Shown: piece by piece, positions 57,493-64,000 of the stretch
How positions within the stretch are numbered: position 1 is the stretch's first letter
Layout of the letters: each line of letters opens with the position of its first letter
DNA from: Phytophthora colocasiae
Lineage: Eukaryota > Oomycota > Peronosporomycetes > Peronosporales > Peronosporaceae
Direction: 5' to 3'
Length of the DNA stretch: 64,000 bases
Assembly: GCA_018806915.1 (NCBI GenBank)
Contig: JAGKQI010000103.1
Span: 1,178,001 to 1,242,000 of the forward strand
Position numbers and translations under genes: made by a program
The notes under the pieces: generated by a model
Told to the model about the DNA's origin: nothing
Databases searched by the model: none
The model's input: the letters and a program-made list of their open reading frames with translations, nothing else

Positions 57493-58702
57493 GTTTGTCA
57501 GAATGCCAATAATTTGTCGCTGTTCTTGAACCACTTTGTTTGCGTTTAGGAACGCCGTTCTGTGTACTGGAGTGACGGCCGCAAAATAGGTGTGCGCTAA
57601 CACGTCCTTCAGAGGTGATAGTGCCAGCAAACTGCTCAGAACCTGGTGTTCTGGTGAGTCTGCCGGTACGTTGTTTAGTAAGTTTCCTTTTTCCATGAGA
57701 GCCCCACGGACGCGGAGACCAGTGAGCATTTCTACCATCACGTAAGCCACGCTGCGAACATCTTGAGCTGCTGCATCTTTCGCAGATTGCAAACCAAAAC
57801 TCGAGCGGCAAAACTCAGTGTTGGCTAGAAATCTGACGCGGAAACATATTCGGAAGGCGCTTAGTGAGGCAAAATGCAGTTTGCAAATTCTTGAACGTAC
57901 CCATGGGGCTGCAGTGCCATTATTGTTTGTTCGGATGGAAACCACGCTGCAATTTTAACGGTATTACCCCCGCAGAGTAGCAGTGATGACAATGAAAGCT
58001 ATCGCGAAGTCAATGTGAAAATGAGTTTTTGTAAAATAACGATATGAACAACTCACGCACGCCATCACATGAAATCCCAATCTGTAAAACGCGAAAATTA
58101 AAACTTGATGCCACGACACATATTTCTCAGTTTAAAGACTCCTGATACCTTGTGCAGTTCACAGAGTCCTCGAAGAACTTGGTAAATATATTGCTTTACC
58201 GCTAAGGGATGCAGTCGTTCGAAGTCCTTTTGGAGGCTATCATATATGTTAGCGACCAAGTCATTTAAATTTGCTTTACTCTCCATCGTACCCAGCAAGG
58301 TTGTTGATCACGGAAAAAGATGATCGAAGATACACACGAGATTGGCTGTAGCTGACCGAGTCGTAATAGAAAACGTGACGCATCTCTCCATCCGCAACCT
58401 CTTTACAACGTTCAAGCTCTGTTTTTAATATCTGCTGCACAATTTCTGCAGGAACTCTGTCTTCGTCAGCTTTACTGTCGTCGTCGACCACATCAATGCA
58501 TTCTACTGCCAGCACTCGGCCACTTCCACAGTAAAACCTCAGTATGAACTCAGTCCTCAACGAAAGCCTTCCATACCTACGTTTTCCTATCCAGAGCTTT
58601 GTAGATGCGTCCAAGCCGCCCCAACGCAACGTGCTCTTCCGAGAGTGGTAACTTAAATACCTCGGCTTCCGCAATAGCGTGACTAGTAGTGCCTCCCTGC
58701 AT
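57076..58702 (-). CDS. Divergent pseudokinase with C-terminal coiled coil
   Basis: Start ATG at 58702. Exons traced: 58702-58581; from 58522 to about 58345; about 58280-58149; 58081-58061; 57998-57901; 57832-57076. All but the second junction are firm by phase. The glycine loop region reads ALGRLGRIYKAL. The beta-3 Lys position is Glu (VLAVECIDV). The catalytic-loop HRD is replaced (GISCDG). The DFG position reads AWF (VKIAAWFP). The C-lobe helix DVRSVAYVMVEMLTG is normal. So the kinase fold is kept while three catalytic motifs are lost. A 130-residue tail with coiled coil and a basic KKYRRKPKP stretch follows. The 21-nt exon is the least certain part. Confidence 0.6.
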
Positions 58703-58820
58703 CGCGACCGATCGCCTTCTATTCAACCGTCGCAGCTAACATTGCCACCAATTGCGACTCCTCTCGCTATGGCCACAAGATACTCACGTCCTATGGCTGC
58801 TCCATGTTCCCAGTTGAGAA
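58703..58820. promoter_or_regulatory. Divergent promoter, pseudokinase / ABM gene
   Basis: Only 118 bases lie between the two outward-facing start codons, so the promoters must be shared or overlap. Confidence 0.4.
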
Positions 58821-59446
58821 ATGCGCAAACATATCCTCTCCTATCCGCAGCTTGTTTTCACTATGCAGCTCAGCTCGGCGACTGCTTGTCCCTTGTGTCT
58901 GAGGAAACTTCACGTGGGGGCAAGCCGAGTTGCAGTGAAAGTTACCACAACGCAAAGAGGAGACCACCGCAACAAGCTCGAGACGATGCTGCTGTCGAAG
59001 CCTGTGCGAGTGCTGAGCGAACGCATCATGAGCCGCGGCTTCGAGCCCACCGTCGTGCGCCTCATGGAGAACGTGAGTCACTAAATAGATCTAGTAAATG
59101 TACCGGGATTTACTGGACTAACTGGCGATGTGCAATAGGTGAACACGGTGGTGCGATCGCAGCCCGGACTTATCTCCGTGGAGACGCTGAGCGACGTGAA
59201 TGACCACCACAAGTATGTGGTGCTGTCGGAGGTGAGTCCGTTGGAATTGCGTTGGAAGATACGCTCAAAATGCTGACGGTTATGGTTGTTGTTGCGTTGC
59301 AGTGGCGGTCGATTAAGGACTACGAGGCCTGGACAGCCAGTGAAGCACACAGGAAGTGCACGGAGCAGATTAACGAGGTGCTGGATGTGCCTGGTAAACG
59401 CACGACCATTTACAAGCGACCCGAAGAAAATATCTTCCTCTTGTAG
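58821..59446 (+). CDS. ABM-domain (dimeric alpha-beta barrel) monooxygenase-like protein
   Basis: Three exons: 58821-59072, 59139-59231 and 59303-59446, introns 66 and 71 nt, phase 0; 162 aa. The first 50 residues are basic and Ser/Thr-rich, perhaps an organelle signal (a second ATG lies at 58863). The rest is an ABM fold: PVRVLSERI strand, a helix, SQPGLISVETL strand, YVVLSEWRS, then the DYEAWTASEAHRK block typical of the family. Members oxidise polyketides or degrade heme, and many have no known substrate. A shortened relative of its last exon lies at 1496-1639. Confidence 0.75.
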
Positions 59447-59815
59447 GATATTGGGGCGAATGTTTGGGTAAATTAGTCGGCAGCTGACAAACGTGATGGA
59501 AGAATATGTTGTAGTTGGTTCCGACAGTAATAAACAATTTGTGCATTTAACGTTGTTGTGCACTGTACTTAGCATTACGTCTTGTTCGTTGAGGAGATGT
59601 GGAATTGCTATGGGGTTACTGGCCACTAGCACATGCCAACCGCATGAAACTTGAGTGACTAAATGAATACAGAAAATTAAGGCTAGATGTGGTTTGCCAG
59701 CGCGTCATGCGCGTTTTTACCGACCGCGTGTGGCATATTCACTGACTCCTGCAAGTTCGAACGAAGTACACTGAAGTCCTCGTGCACTTTGAAGAACACG
59801 TCGCAGACATTTACC

Positions 59816-59891
59816 AAATCTCCGCGAGTGGCACTGAGTCATACTCGCTGACCTCTACGAGTATGACTCTCAATGCCACTCGCAGAGATTT
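59816..59891. repeat. Strong inverted repeat / hairpin
   Basis: Arms 59816-59847 and 59858-59891, roughly 32 bp with few mismatches and a 10-nt loop. It contains GTGGCA...TGCCAC and GTCATACTCG...CGAGTATGAC. It lies alone in the 680-base gap between the ABM and RA-PH-RGS genes, where no gene is seen. Confidence 0.85.
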
Positions 59892-60125
59892 ATGACGGCT
59901 AGAATCATACATCTACATGTACATGACGCTAGCATACATATCCCAAATTGCACTTGTACCCATTTGTTTGCCAATAATTACAAATCTCGCCTGACCCGGC
60001 TTTCTTTTCCTCCAACCGCAGCAGTCCATTTTCCTTTCCTCTATCGCCGAGTTGCGTGACGACAACGCTAAGAAACGCCGAGGCGACGACGACAACGAGA
60101 TCCACCAATTCCCCTTTATCCAGCC

Positions 60126-62177
60126 ATGGAGTCCTACCTGGAGTTGGAGGAGAAGCCTAAGGCCCATGCGTTCTCAGACCCGGACCCGTTCGACAAGCGG
60201 CTGACCCACTTGACGACCGCCTCCATTTCAAGCAGCAGCTACTTTGACTCGGGCGACGGCAGTCGATACCACGATCTGGCAGAAGAAATGAAGGCTTCAG
60301 ACGACCCGCCACCACCCGCTCCACTCTCTATTGATGAAGAAGAACGCGTTATCACGTCCCCAAGAGTGCAGACTGTTCAGTCTGCGTCTAACGTGCTGGC
60401 GCTGGCCTCCCGGTCTCACAATTTGTCGGCGTCTGTGCCTATGAGGCGCTACAATAGCTCTGCCAGTATGATGCAGGCCGCTATAGAACGCAAGAGGAAC
60501 ATGAGCAACTCGACCAGTGCTGCTGCTATGATGCGCGCAGCCAAAGCGCAATCCGATGAACAGCAATCCGGTTTCGCGAGAATTTACTTTGAAAACAAGA
60601 ACTTCACGTCATCGACGGTGTTTAAACTGCGAAGCACCACTACTGTGCTGGAGGTGAGGCAATCGATGGCAGCCAAGATTAAAATTCCAGTGCAGGACTT
60701 CAACAATTACGCTATTGTGGTGGTTTTCCCGACGGATAACGCCGGATCATTATCAGCCAGGACGCTGCGGGATGAAGAACTGATTCTGCCGCTTGTAGAT
60801 AGACTTCACCGCGCACGACCAGTGCAAAGTGTGGAGGCAGACGATACCATCGGTGGCACCACGCGCACCAAAACGATACATCGTTCCAGACCATCAGTCA
60901 AATTCGTTCTCAAGGTAAAGATGCGTGATACATCGATTTTGTATTGTGTCTTTGCTGAAAGTATGTTGTGGCTTTATGGTGAGTAGGACGTCCAGGGATC
61001 TCATTTGGATATCAGTGAAAGTGCTGCAACTGCGCCGCCACGGCGTCAAGCATCGGACACACAGTCGATTAATTTCCCCGTGTTATTAGGAAAGGTAAGG
61101 AGCATACTCGTTGTGGTGCTTCAGTAAGTATTTCAGGACTGACAATCCATTTTGGTAATAGGGTGTATACTCAGGTTACCTTCAAAAGGTAAGCTCTAGG
61201 AACCCGAATCTCTGGAGGAAACGCTGGTTCATCATCAAGGGAGACCAGCTGCTGTATTGTAAGTCGAATGTGAATCAGCAAGACGTGACGTCGATTAGTT
61301 TGCTGGGTGCAGTTCTCGCGAAGGCGAAGCCAGAGGTGGTACGTGGAACTGCTTCTAATCTGGAGGTTCTTGTTTCCAAGTCTAACCGTGTTGGGTTTTG
61401 ATATACCGGTATCAGCGCGTACCCTTTTCATTCCAGCTCAAGACTCCTCGAAGGGATTACGAGCTATGTGCTAGTAGCAAGGACGAGATGGTTGCTTGGA
61501 TCCATGCATTGCACGTCCAGATTGGCCTATGCTCAGAGAATCATCGTCTATACGAAGCCGAAATTTGGATTACAGAAGACGTAGGTTTTTCAAGTGATTT
61601 CTGCCTTGTTTCGTGTACTGACTCGTGAACCTATTCATGAATGACTCTACAGGCTGTAACCCGCAGCGAACAGGAATCATACGTACCAGTAGCTGCAGAG
61701 CCTTCGCTGTTAGAGCGTGTACTCTCCCGGGAAGTCACGCTAAAGCTTTTCCGCGACTTTGTTTATACGACTCAGTCCCAGAGCTTGCTGGATACTTGGA
61801 TTGAGTGCGAGCTTTTCCGTCGAAGCTGTCTTGCTCGTGAGAACGGTCTTGTAACCAGTGCTGGCATGGCAAATCGACGGACAGCGCAAGATGAGTGGGA
61901 TCACCTGAAGAAGATCATCATCGCTATTCAGCTGCTGAATATCGTACATGCTGACGAATTGAATGAACTGCGGCAATCGTATCAAAAAGAGCAAAGCAAC
62001 CGCCGTCTCAGCATGGCATTGAACAATGACAGCTACGAGGAATACCCGCGCACTGATGTCATTATCCCTGTTCAGCGGAAGCTTTTCAAGTCTATCGAAG
62101 CCGGGCCATTCCAACAGTTTCTCTTGCAGAACGGATATCGACAATTGCTGGAACGAATTATTGGGGCAATCGCGTAG
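60126..62177 (+). CDS. RA-PH-RGS signalling protein
   Basis: Five exons: 60126-60914, 60987-61094, 61162-61338, 61437-61580 and 61653-62177, all phase 0, introns 67-98 nt; 580 aa. The N-terminus (1-150) is Ser-rich and disordered. About 155-265 is a Ras-association/ubiquitin-like fold (STTTVLEVRQSM, YAIVVVFP). About 300-405 is a PH domain (SGYLQKVSS, WRKRWFIIKG, MVAWIHAL). About 425-575 is an RGS domain (LKLFRDFVY, LLDTWIECELFRRS, closing FQQFLLQNGYRQLL). RA-PH is seen in MRL/Grb7-type adaptors; adding RGS suggests a link between small GTPases, phosphoinositides and G-alpha. The partners are inferred only. Confidence 0.75.
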
Positions 62178-62467
62178 TTTCACGTCGTGAAGTAGTAAAC
62201 ATAGCTACTATGTAGCATATCTCAACGATAGCTGAGGAAGACAATGCGATCTTCCCGTTAATATCGTTGTCCAACTGAGTTTTTGGGAACGAGTGCAAAC
62301 GAGAGACAATGATATACCTGAAATTTGCTGTACTGTATGTCTTCTTAATTGTAGTTAAGTTTTACGGCGGGTCATGTGGTCATAAATGACTACTTGCAAA
62401 TACTCTTTCGTCTTGATCTCAGTTCGTGTCGAATTGTCACCAGGGTTTGCCTACCACAAATTTACCG

Positions 62468-63187
62468 TCATTTAAACATATTATTGTAGATTCCAGAATG
62501 AAAGATTGGCCACACCTTTGGATCGACGTTGACGACTTTCCTATCACGCTTGTTCTTGAATAGTAATCCAGTCTCACTGTCGGCAATTACTTGGAAATTT
62601 GGTGTCGAGTTGGAAGTGGAAGTTTGCGTCTCCCAGTTGTAGTAACTCAGGTCGGAAGACTTCGGGAGCAACTTCTTTTTTCGCTCGAAATACGGCTCGA
62701 ACGGCTCATTCTTCAGTCTCATCGTGTAGTCAATGTATCCACTGATCTCCTGACCCTTGGGATTTCTATCTCGTATGAAGATGATGGACTACAGCAGAGT
62801 ATATATCAATACATGTATGAGTTTCAACAAGGAAGGTCCTACCGTCAGTTTGCCGTTGCGAACCAGATCTTCTCGGCTTGCCAAAGCTGCCAAGAACGGA
62901 TACTGTGATAAATCCTTTCCCGCACTAGCCAAAGGCTTTGGAGCACTTGTCTTCTGCGCATTCCGCTCTCTTTCTGCTCTCTTCCTAGCTTCGAAATCAT
63001 CTCGACGAAGTGTCTCGCCACTACCACGATAGCCCAATTCTACCAGCTGTCGAGCGAGTTCTTCGTCTTCAAGGTAGAACAGATCCGTCTCGCTCAATTG
63101 TGAGTCCAAATAGTCTTCATACGTAGCAAATTGATCCAGCGATTCGCTCGCATATTGGTAGTCTTGGGGCTCGCGTTCCGCAGCCAT
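62468..63187 (-). CDS. CFAP299: CFAP299, cilia- and flagella-associated protein
   Basis: Two exons, 63187-62843 and 62788-62468, intron 54 nt (GTAGGA...CTGTAG), 221 aa. Blocks match vertebrate CFAP299 (C4orf22) in order: [65 protein letters not shown] and NFQVIAD. The start is the ATG at 63187. The protein is found in ciliated eukaryotes and is linked to sperm flagellum formation; its molecular role is not settled. It fits the zoospore lifestyle suggested by CCDC40. Divergent from the next gene by 93 bases. Confidence 0.92.
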
Positions 63188-63280
63188 TCTAGGCAATGCA
63201 CACGAAACGACACGGATAAAACTTCAACTTTGCAAAACCTCTCTAAATTCATACAGTGTTTTTCCAGTCAGTCGCATAAC
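63188..63280. promoter_or_regulatory. Divergent promoter, CFAP299 / small coiled-coil gene
   Basis: 93 bases between two outward start codons, the shortest such gap in the window; the two genes may be co-expressed. Confidence 0.4.
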
Positions 63281-63565
63281 ATGAGCTTGAACTGCTTCAG
63301 CGCACGCGCCACGGTCGAGACCGAATCGGAGCTGGAGGAGGCGTCTAAGCTGGTGGAACGTGCATTCAACCGCATCCAGAAGTCGGACAGCAAGCGCAAC
63401 CGCGTGCAACAGGCCATCAAAGACACACGCGCTGACAAGAAGTCGGAAATGGAGTCGCACCTGCAATGGCTTATGCAGCAGAAGTCCCGCCTGGAACAAG
63501 AACTCAATACTGTGGACAAACAACTGGAGGACAAGAAGATGCGTTTGAAGGAGAGAACAGACTGA
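63281..63565 (+). CDS. Small coiled-coil protein
   Basis: 94 aa from the ATG at 63281; the frame is open further left but has no ATG. Almost entirely coiled coil (SELEEASKLVERAF, then QQKSRLEQELNTVDKQLEDKK), strongly charged. No family recognised. Sharing a 93-base promoter region with CFAP299 hints at a flagellar role, which is inference. Confidence 0.6.
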   Translation: MSLNCFSARATVETESELEEASKLVERAFNRIQKSDSKRNRVQQAIKDTRADKKSEMESHLQWLMQQKSRLEQELNTVDKQLEDKKMRLKERTD

Positions 63566-63896
63566 CAACTAGTTGTCCAGTGTAGTTAACATGAGTGCCT
63601 AAAAAGGAAAAGAGTTTTCGCCACGTGGCAACAAGTTTTTCATGAAAAGTGTCAGACGAAATTGCTCACGACGGTATTATTTGGGTCTTTAGCAATGACA
63701 AAATGGAGTAAACCCGCGCAACTAAAGGTCGGCAGCAGCTAGCTAACTAATGTGTGTGGGCTGATCTCGCGGGAGTATCGCCAACTTATATGTGGCGGTG
63801 GGGTGGGGTGCGCGCGGAAGCTTGTAAGGTAGATGCTTCTGAAGTCATCAAAACACTGAACGGAGATGCACGGACGATGAGCACTGCGACTGTAAT

Positions 63897-63988
63897 TAAA
63901 GCTTGGCGAAGTCTGCCTGCGACTTGGAGATCTCGCTGCCATTGGGCGAGTCTGCCGAGAAGATCTCGCTGAAGTTGACCTTACTCAT
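63897..63988 (-). CDS. Possible end of a gene entering from the right
   Basis: A 30-codon frame (ATG at 63988, stop TAA near 63897) reading MSKVNFSEIFSADSPNGSE and more. It is open to the window edge on its N-terminal side, so it could be the last exon of a minus-strand gene. Too short for a firm call. Confidence 0.3.
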
Positions 63989-64000
63989 AGCGATTGACGA

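Noticed and set aside
1..64000. CRISPR arrays, rRNA or tRNA genes
   Set aside because: No regularly spaced repeats and no recognisable rRNA or tRNA cloverleaf sequence were seen; the genes are eukaryotic with introns.

Overview
The window looks like a gene-dense piece of an oomycete nuclear genome, most likely Phytophthora or a close relative. The evidence is short introns (about 55-80 nt, GT..AG, often with a branch-like CTGAC or ACTAAC), very short divergent intergenic gaps (about 90-200 nt), axonemal genes of a zoospore-forming organism (CCDC40, CFAP299), a secreted phospholipase-D-like gene, and piggyBac, gag-type LTR and OTU-bearing LINE elements. The genus is inference.

Layout. 1-1.6 kb: 5' end of a PX-domain gene, a two-exon OST4 gene, and a terminal exon related to a complete ABM-domain gene at 58.8-59.4 kb. 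1.9-13.5 kb: compact host genes (mitochondrial DnaJ, CCDC40, a C12orf56-like protein, WDR43/UTP5, an IQ-motif protein, SHQ1). 13.5-21.5 kb: a LINE whose 19-bp target-site duplication contains the SHQ1 start codon. SHQ1 is now 8 kb from its former promoter, which it shared with the proteasome ATPase gene RPT6 (21.65-23.1 kb). 23.2-26.0 kb: a PH-AGC kinase.

26.7-40.9 kb: a secreted PLD-like gene split by a nested stack of transposons. An older piggyBac (27103-39570, TTAA target) contains a young gag-only LTR element with identical LTRs (27921-33064), a pogo-like remnant (about 35.7-36.4 kb), and a second, apparently intact piggyBac (36612-39479). 40.9-51.5 kb: host genes again (ankyrin protein, kinesin-14, a PPP1R36-like protein, VPS18, a small unknown protein).

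51.8-57.5 kb: a large inverted repeat with 2714-bp arms and a 218-bp spacer, giving two head-on copies of a class III aminotransferase. The right arm runs into a complete divergent pseudokinase gene. The left arm carries only that gene's tail, fused to a new hydrophobic N-terminus. 58.8-64 kb: ABM-domain gene, an RA-PH-RGS signalling protein, CFAP299 and a small coiled-coil protein.

The host genes are mostly housekeeping or flagellar and unrelated in pathway; no operon-like co-function is claimed. The most unusual content is how the mobile elements and the inverted duplication have broken, re-promoted or fused host genes.
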